Assembly: GCF_014852685.1 (NCBI RefSeq)
Contig: NZ_JACZDF010000001.1
Location: 727,070 to 791,069 of the forward strand
Direction of reading: 5' to 3'
DNA from: Flavimobilis rhizosphaerae
GTDB lineage: Bacteria > Actinomycetota > Actinomycetes > Actinomycetales > Cellulomonadaceae
DNA length: 64,000 bases
A program made the position numbers and the translations under genes. Below are positions 36,679 to 47,272 of the stretch, in pieces (the first letter of the stretch is position 1; every line of letters starts with the position of its first letter). The notes under the pieces are model-generated. The model ran no database searches, was not told where the DNA came from, and was given only the letters and a program-made list of their open reading frames with translations.

Positions 36679-38448
36679 TCAGCTGGCCGTCGTCGACGTC
36701 GCCGGCGTGAGCGACACCCAGTGGAAGTCGCGCGCCCCGAAGGTCCACCGCACCGAGCCGTCGGCCGCGACCGTGCCGAGCACGGCGCCGCCGAAGAGGT
36801 CCGTGAGCGTCGCACCCGCATGCCCGGGAAGCATGAGGGTCGCGGCACGTGCCGTAGCACCGAGGTTCGCGAGGCACAGCAGCGTCTCGTCGGCTGTCGT
36901 CCGGAGGAAAGCGAGCACGGACTCGTCGTCCGCCGGCACCGGCGTGAACGTGCCGAGCCCGAACGCCGGGTGCCGCCGCCGGACCGTGAGCATGCCGTGC
37001 ACCCAGTGGAGGAGCGAGCCCGGCATCGCGAGCTGCGCCTCGACGTTCGTGCCCTCGTAGGTGTGTCCGAGCGAGCGCACGACCGGCAGGTAGAGCTTGC
37101 CGGGATCCGCCGTCGAGAAGCCCGCATTGCGGTCCGGCGTCCACTGCATGGGGGTGCGCACGCCGTCGCGGTCCTCGAGCCAGATGTTGTCGCCCATGGC
37201 GATCTCGTCGCCGTAGTAGAGGCAGGGGCTGCCCGGGAGCGACAGGAGGAGGGCGTGCGCGAGCTCGATCTCCTTGCGGGAGCCTCCGAGCAGCGGCGCG
37301 AGCCGCCGGCGGATGCCGACGTTCGCACGCATGCGCGGGTCGGGCGCGTACCAGCCGTACATCGCGGCACGCTCCTCGGTCGACACCATCTCGAGCGTGA
37401 GCTCGTCATGGTTGCGCAGGAACGTCGACCACTGCGCGCCCGCCGGGATCTCCGGGGTGTCCGCGAGGATCTCGAGGATCTTCGTCGCCTTCTGGTCTCG
37501 CAGCGCGTAGTAGATGCGCGGCATGACGGGGAAGTGGAAGCACATGTGGCACTCGGGGGCTTCCTCGGTGCCGAAGTACTCGACGACCTCGCCCGGCCAC
37601 TGGTTCGCCTCCGCGAGCATGATCGTGCCCGGGAACTCCGCGTCGACCATCGCCCGAACGCGCGCGAGGAACTCGTGGGTGCGCGGCAGGTTCTCGCAGT
37701 TTGTGCCTTCCTCCTCGAAGAGGTACGGCACGGCGTCGAGCCGGAAGCCGTCGACGCCCACACGGCACCAGAATCGTGCGACGTCGAGCATCGCTTCCTG
37801 GACGGCGGGGTTCTCGAAGTTGAGGTCCGGCTGGTGGGAGAAGAACCGGTGCCAGAAGTACTGGCGGCGCACCGCGTCGAACGTCCAGTTCGACGTCTCC
37901 GTGTCGACGAAGATGATGCGGGCGTCGCCGTACCGTGTCGGGTCGTCGCCCCACACGTAGAAGTCGCCGTACGGGCCGTCCGGGTCCTGCCGCGACGCCT
38001 GGAACCACGGGTGAGCGTCGCTCGTGTGGTTCATGACGAGGTCGATGATGACGCGCATGCCGCGCGCGTGCGCAGCCTCGATGAGCTCCGTGAAGTCCTC
38101 GAGCGTCCCGTACTGCTCGGCGATCGCCGTGTAGTCCGCGACGTCGTAGCCACCGTCACGCAGCGGCGACGGGTAGAACGGCGGCAGCCACAGGCAGTCG
38201 ACGCCGAGCCACTGCAGGTAGTCGAGCCGGTCGACGAGGCCGCGCAGGTCGCCCGATCCTGACGCTGTCGAGTCGGAGAACGCCCGCACGAGCACCTCGT
38301 AGAAGACCGCGGTCCGGTACCACTCGGGGTCGTCGGACAGCGCACGAGGCACGGCCGGGACCGTGGGGCGACGCTGCGGCGGCAGCGCCGCAGCAGCGAG
38401 CTGGCCGGTCACGGGTGCTGGCTCAGGCATCCGGGGAATCGTCGTCAT
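36679..38448 (-). CDS. treS: trehalose synthase (maltose alpha-D-glucosyltransferase)
   Basis: Interconverts trehalose and maltose, feeding the GlgE pathway. 589 residues; GH13 barrel with catalytic Asp in [24 protein letters not shown], Glu in [17 protein letters not shown] and Asp in [34 protein letters not shown] is the TreS N-terminal signature. Its ATG overlaps the glgE stop by ATGA. The in-frame extension to 38634 is a shadow of glgE. No kinase domain is fused; the kinase is the next gene. Confidence 0.95.
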   Translation of the reverse strand: MTTIPRMPEPAPVTGQLAAAALPPQRRPTVPAVPRALSDDPEWYRTAVFYEVLVRAFSDSTASGSGDLRGLVDRLDYLQWLGVDCLWLPPFYPSPLRDGGYDVADYTAIAEQYGTLEDFTELIEAAHARGMRVIIDLVMNHTSDAHPWFQASRQDPDGPYGDFYVWGDDPTRYGDARIIFVDTETSNWTFDAVRRQYFWHRFFSHQPDLNFENPAVQEAMLDVARFWCRVGVDGFRLDAVPYLFEEEGTNCENLPRTHEFLARVRAMVDAEFPGTIMLAEANQWPGEVVEYFGTEEAPECHMCFHFPVMPRIYYALRDQKATKILEILADTPEIPAGAQWSTFLRNHDELTLEMVSTEERAAMYGWYAPDPRMRANVGIRRRLAPLLGGSRKEIELAHALLLSLPGSPCLYYGDEIAMGDNIWLEDRDGVRTPMQWTPDRNAGFSTADPGKLYLPVVRSLGHTYEGTNVEAQLAMPGSLLHWVHGMLTVRRRHPAFGLGTFTPVPADDESVLAFLRTTADETLLCLANLGATARAATLMLPGHAGATLTDLFGGAVLGTVAADGSVRWTFGARDFHWVSLTPATSTTAS

Positions 38449-40562
38449 GGCGTCGTCACCTCGATGATGTGCGCGGGGCGGCCCGGCTCGAGCCGCACGA
38501 ACGCTCGACGGCCCCACGCGTACGTCTCGCCTGTGAGCAGGTCGTGCGCGTTGAAGCGCGGCTCGTCGTCGTCCGCGGGCTCGAGGCCGAGGGCCACGAG
38601 GTCGAGGTCGACCATCGACTCCTGCGGACCCCACGGGTCGAGGGAGACGACCGTGATGACGGTGTCGGGGCGGCCATCCGCCGTGAACTCACCGCCGAGG
38701 TGCGAGGAGAACGCGACGACCTGGTCGTTCGTCGTGCCGTGCACCGTAAGGTTCCTCAGCTGGCGCAGCGACGGGTGCGCGCGGCGGATCTCGTTGAGCC
38801 GCGTGAGCAGACCCGTGAGACGCGCAGCCTCGGGAGCAGACCAGTCGCGCGGCTTGAACTCGTACTTCTCGTTGTCGATCTGCTCCTCGGCGCCAGGTCG
38901 CGCGACACGCTCGGCAAACTCGTAGCCCGAATAGATGCCCCACGTCGGCGATCCCGTCGCGGCGAGCACCGCGCGGATCGCGAAGATCTCCTCGCCCCCG
39001 TGCTGCATCGTCGGCGTGAGGATGTCGTGCGTCGTCGGCCAGAAGCTCGGCCGCATGACCGAGCCGACCTCGTCCGACACCTCCGCGAGGTACGACGTGA
39101 TCTCCTCACGCGTGTTGCGCCACGTGAAGTACGTGTACGACTGCTGGAACCCGATGCGCGCGAGCGTGAGCATCATCGCGGGACGCGTGAACGCCTCTGC
39201 GAGGAAGATCACCTCGGGATGCGTCGCCCGGATGCTCGTGAGCAGCCGCTCCCAGAAGTCGAGCGGCTTCGTGTGCGGGTTGTCGACGCGGAACGCCGTC
39301 ACCCCGTGATCGATCCACAGGCGCACGACGCGCTCGATCTCCGCCTCGATGCCCGCGGGGTCGAGGTCGAAGTTCAGCGGGTAGATGTCCTGGTACTTCT
39401 TCGGCGGGTTCTCCGCGTACGCGATCGTGCCGTCGACTCGCGTCGTGAACCACTCGGGGTGCTCCGTCACCCACGGGTGGTCCGGCGAGCACTGCAGCGC
39501 GAGGTCGAGCGCGACCTCCATGCCGAGGCTGCGAGCACGCGCGACGAACGCGTCGAAGTCGTCGAAGGTCCCGAGCTCGGGATGGATCGCGTCGTGACCG
39601 CCGTCGGGCGAGCCGATCGCGTACGGCGAGCCAGGGTCGCCCGGGAGCGCCTCGAGCGAGTTGTTGCGCCCCTTGCGGAACGTCGTGCCGATCGGGTGGA
39701 TCGGGGTGAGGTAGACGATGTCGAAGCCCATCGCGGCGATGCCCGGCAGGCGCTCGGCCGCGGTCCGCAGTGTGCCCGAGCGCCACGAGCGCGTTGCGGC
39801 GTCGTAGACCGCGCCCTCCGAGCGCGGGAACATCTCGTACCACGCACCCGCGAGCGCAAGCTCGCGGCTCACGACGAGCGGGTAGTCCGCGGACGGCGAG
39901 ACGTGGTCACGCAGGGGCGACCGCAGGACGAGGATGTCGCGGACGTCGTCCGCGAGCGCCGCCGAGAGACGGTCCTGCGGGGTCGACCGGGTGTCGGCGA
40001 GCGTCGTCCGGACGCGCTCGAGCGTCGAGCGGTCCGCGGCGTCGAGCGCGAGCTCGGCGAGGACACGGTCCATGAGCCGCACACCCTCGGCGAGCATGAG
40101 CTCAACGTCGACGCCCGCAGCGATCTTCACGGCCGCGTCGTGCGTCCACGTCCCGTACGGGTCCGACCACCCCTCGACGCGGAACGTCCACTCGCCCGGT
40201 GCGTCAGGCGCGACGCGGGCCTCGAGGCGGTCGAGCCCCGGCGCGATGTCGACCATGCGGGCGCTCGCGCGGACTGTGCCGTCGGGCGCGACGAGCACGG
40301 CGGTCGCGGCGACCGCGTCGTGCCCTTCGCGGAAGACTGTCGCGCGGACCGGCACGGCCTCGCCGACGGCGGCCTTCGCGGGCCAGCGGCCCTGCTCGAC
40401 GGTCGGGGAGACGTCGACGACGGGGATGCGGCCGATCGGTGTCGGCAGGACCGGGACGGGCTGCGCGACGCGCGGGGCCGGGGCGACTGGTGCGCTGATG
40501 CGCACGGCGTGGCCCGGGTTCGCGGCGGCACTGACGGGGCGGGGGCGCTTGTTCCTGCTCAC
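38445..40562 (-). CDS. glgE: alpha-1,4-glucan:maltose-1-phosphate maltosyltransferase
   Basis: Transfers maltosyl units from maltose-1-phosphate to growing alpha-1,4-glucan. 705 residues: N-terminal beta domain ([19 protein letters not shown]), a helical insert, then a GH13_3 barrel with the nucleophile in [18 protein letters not shown] and the acid/base in [32 protein letters not shown] is a GlgE hallmark. The GTG start is 6 nt after a -10-like TAGGTT and has no ribosome site, so the operon transcript is probably leaderless here. The N-terminal 40 residues are Pro/Ala-rich and likely disordered. Confidence 0.95.
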   Translation of the reverse strand: MSRNKRPRPVSAAANPGHAVRISAPVAPAPRVAQPVPVLPTPIGRIPVVDVSPTVEQGRWPAKAAVGEAVPVRATVFREGHDAVAATAVLVAPDGTVRASARMVDIAPGLDRLEARVAPDAPGEWTFRVEGWSDPYGTWTHDAAVKIAAGVDVELMLAEGVRLMDRVLAELALDAADRSTLERVRTTLADTRSTPQDRLSAALADDVRDILVLRSPLRDHVSPSADYPLVVSRELALAGAWYEMFPRSEGAVYDAATRSWRSGTLRTAAERLPGIAAMGFDIVYLTPIHPIGTTFRKGRNNSLEALPGDPGSPYAIGSPDGGHDAIHPELGTFDDFDAFVARARSLGMEVALDLALQCSPDHPWVTEHPEWFTTRVDGTIAYAENPPKKYQDIYPLNFDLDPAGIEAEIERVVRLWIDHGVTAFRVDNPHTKPLDFWERLLTSIRATHPEVIFLAEAFTRPAMMLTLARIGFQQSYTYFTWRNTREEITSYLAEVSDEVGSVMRPSFWPTTHDILTPTMQHGGEEIFAIRAVLAATGSPTWGIYSGYEFAERVARPGAEEQIDNEKYEFKPRDWSAPEAARLTGLLTRLNEIRRAHPSLRQLRNLTVHGTTNDQVVAFSSHLGGEFTADGRPDTVITVVSLDPWGPQESMVDLDLVALGLEPADDDEPRFNAHDLLTGETYAWGRRAFVRLEPGRPAHIIEVTTP

Positions 40563-40662
40563 AGGTCGAACCTAGCCCGTGGGACGGGTCTCTCGCGCGT
40601 CGCCACGCTCCCGGCGGGTCCCGGCAATGGGCGTCGGGGGACCGTGACCAGCGAACCTGCGG

Positions 40663-42846
40663 TCAGCGGGCGCCCTCGACGTAGAGCCGCATGCTCAGCG
40701 GCTCGAGCTCGGTGTCTGGGTCGTCGAACGGCTCGAGGTGCTGGTCCGGGTGCTCCCACGAGGAGTCCCACACGAGCTCCCAGCCGACATGGGACTCGGG
40801 GAGCGCGGCGTCGACGACGTCGAGGGACCCGTTGAGGACGATGAGAACCGCCGGGTCGGCGACGTCCGCCGTCCGGCGCACCATCTGCAGCACACGACGC
40901 GACGTGTCGTTCCACTCGGCCGGCGACATCGGTGTGCCCGCCTCCGTATACCACGCGAGGTCGAGCCCGTCGTCCGGACGCGACTCGTACGGACGGCCGC
41001 GGTAGAAGCGCGCGGGACGCAGCGCCGCGAGCTCGGCGCGGCGCGCGAGGAGGTAGCGCGTCGTCGCGAGGAGGTCGGCCTCGGGGCCCGTCGCGTCGAA
41101 CCGCGGCCGCGTGAGCTCGTTGTCCTGGCAGTATGCGTTGTTGTTGCCCTGCTGGCTGTGCCCCACCTCATCGCCCGCAGTGAGCATGGGCGTGCCCGCC
41201 GAGAGGAGGAGCGTGCCGAGAAGGTTGCGGTGCGAGCGTCGACGCAGCGCCGCGATCCCGTCGCCGTCGTCGACGTCGGGGCCCTCGATCCCGTGGTTCC
41301 ACGACCGATTGTCGTCCGTCCCGTCGCGGTTGTCCTCCCCGTTGGCCTCGTTGTGCTTGTGGTCGTAGCGTGTGAGGTCGGCCATGGTGAAGCCGTCGTG
41401 CGCCGTGACGAAGTTGATCGAGGCGACCGGGCCGCGCTCGAGCGGCGGGTCGGAGTGACCGAAGAGGTCGGCCGAGCCGGACAGCCGCGTCGCGAGGTCC
41501 CGCAGCCCGTGACCCGTGCGGCCGTGCGAGAGCTCGCGCGCGTCGGCGAGCCAGAACTGCCGCACCGCGGAGCGGTAGCGGTCGTTCCACTCGCCGAACG
41601 GCTCCTTGAAGCTGCCGGTCTGCCAGCCGCCCGGACCGACATCCCAGGGTTCCGCGACGAGTTTGACGTCGGCGAGCGTCGGGTCGGTCGCCAGCGCGAC
41701 GAGGAACGGGTGGACGTTCGTGAAGCCGTCGTGGTGGCGTCCGAGCGTCACGGCGAGGTCGAAGCGGAAGCCGTCGACACCGATCTCCTGGGTCCAGTAG
41801 CGCACCGAGTCGAGAGCCGCCTGGATGGGCCTCGTTCGCCGGTGGTCGAGCGTGTTGCCGCAGCCCGTCGTGTCGGCGAACCGGGCAGGCGTGCCGCCGT
41901 CGTGCATGTAGTGGACGGTCGCGTCGAGGCCGCGCCACGACAGCTGCATGCCGTCCGTGCCGCCCTCCGCGGTGTGGTTGTGGACGACATCGAGCATGAC
42001 CTCGAGCCCGGCCTCGTGCAGGAGCGCGACCATGCCCTTGACCTCGTCGAGCACGGCCGTCGGGCCCTGCGCACGTGCCGCGGCGGTCGCATACGACGGC
42101 TCGGGCGCGAAGAACCCGAGCGTGTTGTAGCCCCAGTAGTTCACCCGGCCCTGCGAGAGGAGGTGCGGCTCGGACACCTTCGCGTGGATCGGCAGGAGCT
42201 CGAGCGTCGTCACGCCGAGCGAGCGCAGGTGCGCGATCGTCGCGGGGTGCGCGACTCCCGCATACGTGCCGCGCAGCGCGTCGGGAACGCCGGGCAGGTG
42301 AGCCGTGAGGCCCTGGACGTGGGCTTCGTAGACGACGGTCCGCGACCACGGGACGTGCGGCCGCTCGTGCACGGGGCGGTAGGTGGGGTCGACGACGACC
42401 GAGAGCGGGACGTGCCCGAGCGAGTCGAGGTCCGACGGCAGCGGCAGGCCGTCCTCGCCGCGCGTGTCCCAGGCGTGGCCGTAGACCGCCGGCCCGTGGA
42501 CGAGCGCGCCGTCGAGGCCTCGCGCGTACGGGTCGACGAGGATCTTGGCGGGGTTGTACCGCAGGCCGACGCGCGGGTCCCAGCGACCGTGGGCCCGGAA
42601 CCCGTACCGCTGGCCGTCGCCCACGCCGGGCACCGTCGTGTGCCACACCCCGCGCGCACCCCGCGTCATCGGCAGGCGTTCCTCGGCCCAGCCCGAGGCC
42701 GTCGCGGGGTCGCGCTCGAGGAGGCACAGCTCGACGAGGTCGGCGTGCGAGGCGAACACCGCGAACGAGGTGCCGCCGGGGACGACGCGCGCGCCGAGCG
42801 GGGGCGTCCGCTCGTCGGTCGCGGTGCGTGCGGCGGTCGTCGTCAT
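40663..42846 (-). CDS. glgX: glycogen debranching enzyme (isoamylase type)
   Basis: Hydrolyses alpha-1,6 branches of glycogen. 727 residues: CBM48 domain, then GH13_11 barrel with VDGFRFDLAVTLGR (nucleophile), LVAEPWDVGPGGWQ (acid/base) and VTAHDGFTMADL; GDEVGHSQQGNNNAYCQDNE is the GlgX/isoamylase signature. ATG with GAGGAGA upstream. It lies before glgE on the same strand but the 100-bp gap holds the glgE promoter, so it is probably its own unit. It diverges from etfB. The open frame to 43296 is not supported. Confidence 0.93.
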   Translation of the reverse strand: MTTTAARTATDERTPPLGARVVPGGTSFAVFASHADLVELCLLERDPATASGWAEERLPMTRGARGVWHTTVPGVGDGQRYGFRAHGRWDPRVGLRYNPAKILVDPYARGLDGALVHGPAVYGHAWDTRGEDGLPLPSDLDSLGHVPLSVVVDPTYRPVHERPHVPWSRTVVYEAHVQGLTAHLPGVPDALRGTYAGVAHPATIAHLRSLGVTTLELLPIHAKVSEPHLLSQGRVNYWGYNTLGFFAPEPSYATAAARAQGPTAVLDEVKGMVALLHEAGLEVMLDVVHNHTAEGGTDGMQLSWRGLDATVHYMHDGGTPARFADTTGCGNTLDHRRTRPIQAALDSVRYWTQEIGVDGFRFDLAVTLGRHHDGFTNVHPFLVALATDPTLADVKLVAEPWDVGPGGWQTGSFKEPFGEWNDRYRSAVRQFWLADARELSHGRTGHGLRDLATRLSGSADLFGHSDPPLERGPVASINFVTAHDGFTMADLTRYDHKHNEANGEDNRDGTDDNRSWNHGIEGPDVDDGDGIAALRRRSHRNLLGTLLLSAGTPMLTAGDEVGHSQQGNNNAYCQDNELTRPRFDATGPEADLLATTRYLLARRAELAALRPARFYRGRPYESRPDDGLDLAWYTEAGTPMSPAEWNDTSRRVLQMVRRTADVADPAVLIVLNGSLDVVDAALPESHVGWELVWDSSWEHPDQHLEPFDDPDTELEPLSMRLYVEGAR

Positions 42847-43021
42847 GGTGGTGGTCTCCTCGAGCGTAGGGTCCCGCGGTGCGCGCCGGGGCCGACCATC
42901 GATCCTACCGTCGCGCCGGGACCGGATGGCGGGACGTCCGCCACGCCACGCACGCGACCGCGCCGTGGGGCGATAGCCTCGACGGGTCCGGTCCCGGCCC
43001 CTCCAGGAGGCTCGCAGCGTC

Positions 43022-43831
43022 ATGGCCCGCAGAATCGTCGTGGTCGTCAAGCACGTCCCTAACATCCACTCCGCCCGCGCGTTCGCGGACGGCCGCACGG
43101 TGCGCGGCGCGGAGGACGGCTCGCTCAACGAGCTCGACGAGCACCCCGTCGAGGAAGCGGTGCGGATCCTCGAGGGGCTCGACGAGGCCGAGCGTGCAGA
43201 GTCCGAGATCGTCGTCATCACCGTCGGTCCCGCCGAGGCGGTCGACGCGCTGCGGCGCGCCTTCCAGCTGGGTGCGACGACCGCGATCCACGTCAACGAC
43301 GAGGCGCTCGCGGGCTCCGACTACGCGGGCACCGCGAAGGCGCTCGCCGCTGCGGTGCGCAAGGTCGCGGCCGACGGCCCGATCGACCTCGTCCTCGCGG
43401 GCATGGCGGCGCTCGACGGACTCGGCTCGGTCGTGCCCGCGCTCCTCGCCGCCGAGCTCGGCCTGCCGCAGCTCACGAACGCCGGCAAGCTCGAGCTCGA
43501 CGGGGCCACGGCGCGCGTCGAGCGTGTCGTCGACGGCGCGACCGAGGTCCTCGAGGCGCCGCTGCCCGCGGTCGTCTCCGTCAACGACCACATCAACCGG
43601 CCCCGCTTCCCGAACTTCAAGCTCATCATGGCGGCGCGCACCAAGCCCGTGACGACGTGGACCCTCGCGGACCTCGGCGTCGACGCGGCCGAGGTCGGCG
43701 AGGCCGGAGCCCGCACCCGCGTCCTGTCGGCCGAGCCGCGCCCCGAGCGCGCGCCCGTCGAGATCCACGTCGATGCCGGCGCGGGCGGCGAGGCCCTCGT
43801 CGAGTTCCTCGTCCGCCGCGGCCTGGTCTGA
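43022..43831 (+). CDS. etfB: electron transfer flavoprotein, beta subunit
   Basis: Pairs with EtfA to carry electrons from acyl-CoA dehydrogenases. 269 residues beginning RIVVVVKHVPNIHSARAF, the EtfB N-terminal motif, with SLNELDEHPVEEAVRI and LPAVVSVNDHINRPRFPNFKLIMAARTKP near the AMP-binding end. The AGGAGG ribosome site is 11 nt from the ATG, slightly far. A -10-like TAGCCT lies at 42974. Only 12 bp separate it from etfA. Confidence 0.93.
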   Translation: MARRIVVVVKHVPNIHSARAFADGRTVRGAEDGSLNELDEHPVEEAVRILEGLDEAERAESEIVVITVGPAEAVDALRRAFQLGATTAIHVNDEALAGSDYAGTAKALAAAVRKVAADGPIDLVLAGMAALDGLGSVVPALLAAELGLPQLTNAGKLELDGATARVERVVDGATEVLEAPLPAVVSVNDHINRPRFPNFKLIMAARTKPVTTWTLADLGVDAAEVGEAGARTRVLSAEPRPERAPVEIHVDAGAGGEALVEFLVRRGLV

Positions 43832-43843
43832 GAGGAGACCCCC

Positions 43844-44818
43844 ATGACCCGTCACATCTCCGTCGTCCTGCTCGACGACGTCACCGGCGCGCTGCGCGGA
43901 CCTGACCTCGAGCTCCTCACCGTCGCGCGGACGCTCGGTCCGGTGCGTGCCGTCGCGTTCGAGGCGCCGTCGGCCGACGCGCTCGCGGCGCTCGGCACGT
44001 ACGGCGTCGCTGACGTCGTCCACCTCGACGTCGACGGCGAGCCGCACCTCACGGGCGTGGCCGCGGCCGCGCTCGCACCCGTCCTCACGGACGCGCGCGT
44101 GCTCCTCGCCCGCGCGACGTTCGCCAACAAGGAGGTGCTCGCGCGCCTCGCCCACCTCACCGGGGCGGGCCTCCTCATCGACGCCGCGCGCGTCGGCGAG
44201 CACGACGGCCTCGTCGCCGGGTGGAAGCGCGTGTTCGCGGGTTCGTGGGACGTCGACTCGGTCGTGACGACCGAACTCGCGCTCCTCACGGTGCGACCCA
44301 ACGCGGTGCGGCCCGTGCCGGCCGACGCACCCGCCGACCCGGTCGTCCGTGCCGTGGCGCTCGACGCCGCAGCCGCGGAGGCCGCCGCGGGCGGCGTCCG
44401 CCTCGTGTCGCGCACGCTCCACGAGACCTCGGGCTCGGCGCGCCCGCCGCTCGCCGAGGCGAGCGTCGTCGTCGCGGGCGGGCGTGGGACGCTCGGCGAC
44501 TTCGGGCCCGTTGAGGACCTCGCCGACGCGCTCGGCGCCGCGATCGGCGCGACCCGCGACGCCGTCGACGAAGGCTGGATCGACCACGACGCGCAGGTCG
44601 GCCAGACCGGCGTGACGATCACCCCGCACCTCTACATCGGCGCCGGTATCTCGGGCGCGCCCCACCACCGCGGCGGCATGCAGGCGTCCGAGGTCATCGT
44701 CGCTGTGAACTCCGACCCGGAGTGCCCGATCTTCGAGATCTGCGACTTCGCGGTCGTCGGCGACCTCGCGACCGTCCTGCCTCAGGCGGCCGCCGCTCTG
44801 CGGGCCCGGACGGCCTGA
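43844..44818 (+). CDS. etfA: electron transfer flavoprotein, alpha subunit
   Basis: FAD-binding partner of EtfB. 324 residues; the C-terminal FAD domain shows VVVAGGRGTLGDFGPVEDLADALGAAIGATR, QVGQTGVTITPHLYIGAGISGAPHHRGGM and VNSDPECPIFEICDFAVVGDL, all positions expected of EtfA. GAGGAGA 7 nt before ATG. A 9-bp-stem hairpin follows, so the iscS gene downstream has its own promoter. Confidence 0.94.
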   Translation: MTRHISVVLLDDVTGALRGPDLELLTVARTLGPVRAVAFEAPSADALAALGTYGVADVVHLDVDGEPHLTGVAAAALAPVLTDARVLLARATFANKEVLARLAHLTGAGLLIDAARVGEHDGLVAGWKRVFAGSWDVDSVVTTELALLTVRPNAVRPVPADAPADPVVRAVALDAAAAEAAAGGVRLVSRTLHETSGSARPPLAEASVVVAGGRGTLGDFGPVEDLADALGAAIGATRDAVDEGWIDHDAQVGQTGVTITPHLYIGAGISGAPHHRGGMQASEVIVAVNSDPECPIFEICDFAVVGDLATVLPQAAAALRARTA

Positions 44819-44838
44819 GCCGACCCGCGCACGTCCCG

Positions 44839-44873
44839 GACGCCGCGGCCACCGACGAGAGGGTCGCGGCGTC
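44839..44873 (+). terminator. hairpin between etfA and the cysteine desulfurase
   Basis: GACGCCGCG (44839-44847) pairs with CGCGGCGTC (44865-44873) around a 17-nt loop, 20 bp after etfA and just before the -10-like TAGGAT of the next gene. Confidence 0.6.
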
Positions 44874-44891
44874 CTTCGTAGGATGGGGGGC

Positions 44892-46145
44892 GTGACACCT
44901 CCCGCCTACCTCGACCACGCCGCGACGACCCCGATGTCGCCTGCGGCGGTCGCGGCGTACACCGAGCAGCTCGCGATCGCGGGCAATCCGTCGTCGCTCC
45001 ACACCGCGGGCCGCGCCGCCCGCCGCGTCGTGGAGGAGGCGCGCGAGTCGATCGCGGCGTCGCTCGGCGCGCGCCCCAGCGAGGTTGTCCTCACCGCGGG
45101 CGGCACCGAGGCCGACAACCTCGCGATCAAGGGCCTCTTCTGGGCGCGCCGCACGGGGCACCCCGAACGCACGCGCGTCCTCGTCTCCGCCGTCGAGCAC
45201 CACGCGGTGCTCGACCCTGCGTTCTGGCTCGCAGAGCACGCGGGCGCCGAGATCGTCCTCCTGCCGGTCGACGCGACCGGCCGCCTCGACCTCGACGCGC
45301 TCGGCGCCGAGCTCGCCGCGCACGCCGAGGAGACCGCGCTCGTCTCCGTCATGTGGGCGAACAACGAGATCGGCACTGTGCAGCCCGTCGCAGACGTCGT
45401 GCGGCTCGCGCACGCGCACGGCGTGCCCGTCCACTGTGACGCCGTCCAGGCCGCGGGCATCCTGCCCGTCGACTTCGGCGCGAGCGGCCTCGACGCGATG
45501 ACCGTCACCGCGCACAAGCTCGGCGGCCCCGTGGGCGTCGGTGCGCTCGTTGTCGGGCGCACCGTCGACCTCGTGCCCGTCCTCCACGGCGGCGGCCAGG
45601 AACGCGGTGTGCGCTCAGGGACGCTCGACGCTGCGGGTGCGCGCGCATTCGCGGTCGCACTCGCCGAGGTCGTTGCTGCCCGCGACGTCGAGGCTGCGCG
45701 CCTCGCCGCGCTCCGGGACGAGCTCGTCACCGGCGTGCTCGCGCGCGTGCCTGACGCGACGCTCCGCGGCCCTGCACTGGACGCCCGGACCGACGACGGG
45801 GGGGTGGCGCGCCTGCCCGGCAACGCGCACCTCACGTTCGACGGCTGCGAGGGCGACTCGCTCCTCTACCTGCTCGACTCCGCGGGCGTCGAGGCGTCGA
45901 CCGGCTCGGCGTGCCAGGCCGGCGTGCCGCAGCCCTCGCACGTGCTCCTCGCGCTCGGTCTCACCGAGCACGAGGCTCGCGGCGCTCTGCGGTTCTCGTT
46001 CGGCGCGACGTCGACGTCCGCGGACGTCGCGCGCGTGCTCGACGTCCTGCCCGGCGTCGTCGAGCGGGCCCGCGCTGCGGGCCTCGCCTCGCCCGCGCGC
46101 CGCAGCGTGCCGACGGGCCCGGCTGCGGTCGGGGGTGCCGCATGA
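44892..46145 (+). CDS. iscS: cysteine desulfurase (IscS/NifS family)
   Basis: PLP enzyme that takes sulfur from cysteine; here it most likely supplies MnmA for tRNA thiolation. 417 residues from a GTG that follows TAGGAT by 7 nt (leaderless pattern); the ATG at 44883 overlaps the -10 and is less likely. Starts [10 protein letters not shown]. His103, Asp183, Lys209 (TAHKLGGP, Schiff base) and the sulfur-carrying Cys341 (STGSACQAG) are present. Coupled to mnmA by ATGA. Stand-alone in this window: no IscU, SufB or similar nearby. Confidence 0.93.
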   Translation: MTPPAYLDHAATTPMSPAAVAAYTEQLAIAGNPSSLHTAGRAARRVVEEARESIAASLGARPSEVVLTAGGTEADNLAIKGLFWARRTGHPERTRVLVSAVEHHAVLDPAFWLAEHAGAEIVLLPVDATGRLDLDALGAELAAHAEETALVSVMWANNEIGTVQPVADVVRLAHAHGVPVHCDAVQAAGILPVDFGASGLDAMTVTAHKLGGPVGVGALVVGRTVDLVPVLHGGGQERGVRSGTLDAAGARAFAVALAEVVAARDVEAARLAALRDELVTGVLARVPDATLRGPALDARTDDGGVARLPGNAHLTFDGCEGDSLLYLLDSAGVEASTGSACQAGVPQPSHVLLALGLTEHEARGALRFSFGATSTSADVARVLDVLPGVVERARAAGLASPARRSVPTGPAAVGGAA

Positions 46146-47272
46146 GGGTGCTCGCCGCGATGTCCGGCGGCGTCGACTCGGCGCTCGCGGCCGCTCTCGC
46201 GCTCGAGGCCGGGCACGAGGTCGTCGGCGTCCACATGGCGCTCGCACGCGAGCGGGCCCAGATGCGCACGGGCTCGCGCGGCTGCTGCTCGATCGAGGAC
46301 GCGGGCGACGCCCGGCGTGCGGCTGACGTCCTCGGCATCCCGTACTACGTGTGGGACCTCTCCGAGACGTTCGAGGAGACCGTCGTCGCGGACTTCCTCG
46401 CCGAGTACGCCGCGGGCCGCACCCCGAACCCGTGCGTGCGCTGCAACGAGCACGTGAAGTTCGACACGCTGCTCGACAAGGCGACTGCCCTCGGCTTCGA
46501 CGCGGTCGCGACGGGCCACTACGCGCGGATCGTCGAGACCGACGGGCGGCGCGAGCTGCACCGCTCGCCCAACACGGACAAGGACCAGTCGTACGTCCTC
46601 GCCGTCATGGGATCCGAGAGGCTCGCCCGGTCGATCTTCCCGCTCGGCGGCTTCACGTCGAAGGCCGACGTCCGTGCGGAGGCCGCGCGTCGCGGGCTCG
46701 GCGTCTCGACAAAGCCGGACTCCTACGACATCTGCTTCGTCGCCGACGGTGACACGCAGGGCTTCCTGCGCTCGCGGCTCGGCTCGCAGCCCGGCGAGAT
46801 CCTCGACGAGTCCGGGCAGGTCGTCGGCGAGCACGACGGCGCCTACGCGTACACCGTCGGGCAGCGTCGCGGCCTCCACCTCGGGCGTCCCGCGCCCGAC
46901 GGCCGACCGCGCTACGTGCTCGAGGTGCGGACGGGCACCAACCAGGTCATCGTCGGGGCCGCCGAGTTGCTCACGGTCGACCGCGTCACGGGCGACGGCA
47001 CGGTGTGGCTTGCCGACGACGTCGACGCGTCGGGCGGCATCGAGGCAGAGGTCCAGGTGCGCGCGCACGGGGCGCCCGTGCCCGCGGTCGTTACCCGGAC
47101 CGGCACGGGCCTTGTCGCCGACCTCACGGGGACGCGCCTGCGCGGCGTTGCCGCCGGGCAGTCGCTCGTCGTCTACCGGGGCACGCGGGTGCTGGGGCAA
47201 GCGACGGTGACGAGCGCTGGACGGCGGGCGGCCTCCGCGGGCGCGACGTCTGCTGTGGGCATTGGCCGTTGA
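46142..47272 (+). CDS. mnmA: tRNA-uridine 2-sulfurtransferase
   Basis: Makes 2-thiouridine at wobble position 34 of certain tRNAs. 376 residues: PP-loop ATPase motif SGGVDS (8-13), catalytic cysteines Cys98 ([10 protein letters not shown]) and Cys198 ([11 protein letters not shown]), TGHYARI, and the C-terminal barrel domain (GLHLGRP). Overlaps iscS by ATGA, linking the sulfur donor to its acceptor. In-frame extension upstream to 45911 is a shadow. Toward the 3' end, CTT/GTT/TTG codons become more frequent than in the neighbours upstream. Confidence 0.95.
   Translation: MRVLAAMSGGVDSALAAALALEAGHEVVGVHMALARERAQMRTGSRGCCSIEDAGDARRAADVLGIPYYVWDLSETFEETVVADFLAEYAAGRTPNPCVRCNEHVKFDTLLDKATALGFDAVATGHYARIVETDGRRELHRSPNTDKDQSYVLAVMGSERLARSIFPLGGFTSKADVRAEAARRGLGVSTKPDSYDICFVADGDTQGFLRSRLGSQPGEILDESGQVVGEHDGAYAYTVGQRRGLHLGRPAPDGRPRYVLEVRTGTNQVIVGAAELLTVDRVTGDGTVWLADDVDASGGIEAEVQVRAHGAPVPAVVTRTGTGLVADLTGTRLRGVAAGQSLVVYRGTRVLGQATVTSAGRRAASAGATSAVGIGR

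Noticed and set aside
38415..40835. Long plus-strand open frame opposite glgE (806 codons).
   Set aside because: Arg/Val/Glu-rich shadow; glgE on the other strand has all family motifs and coupled neighbours.
42847..43021. Possible small gene or riboswitch between glgX and etfB.
   Set aside because: Only 175 bp, explained by divergent promoters; no conserved riboswitch core recognised.
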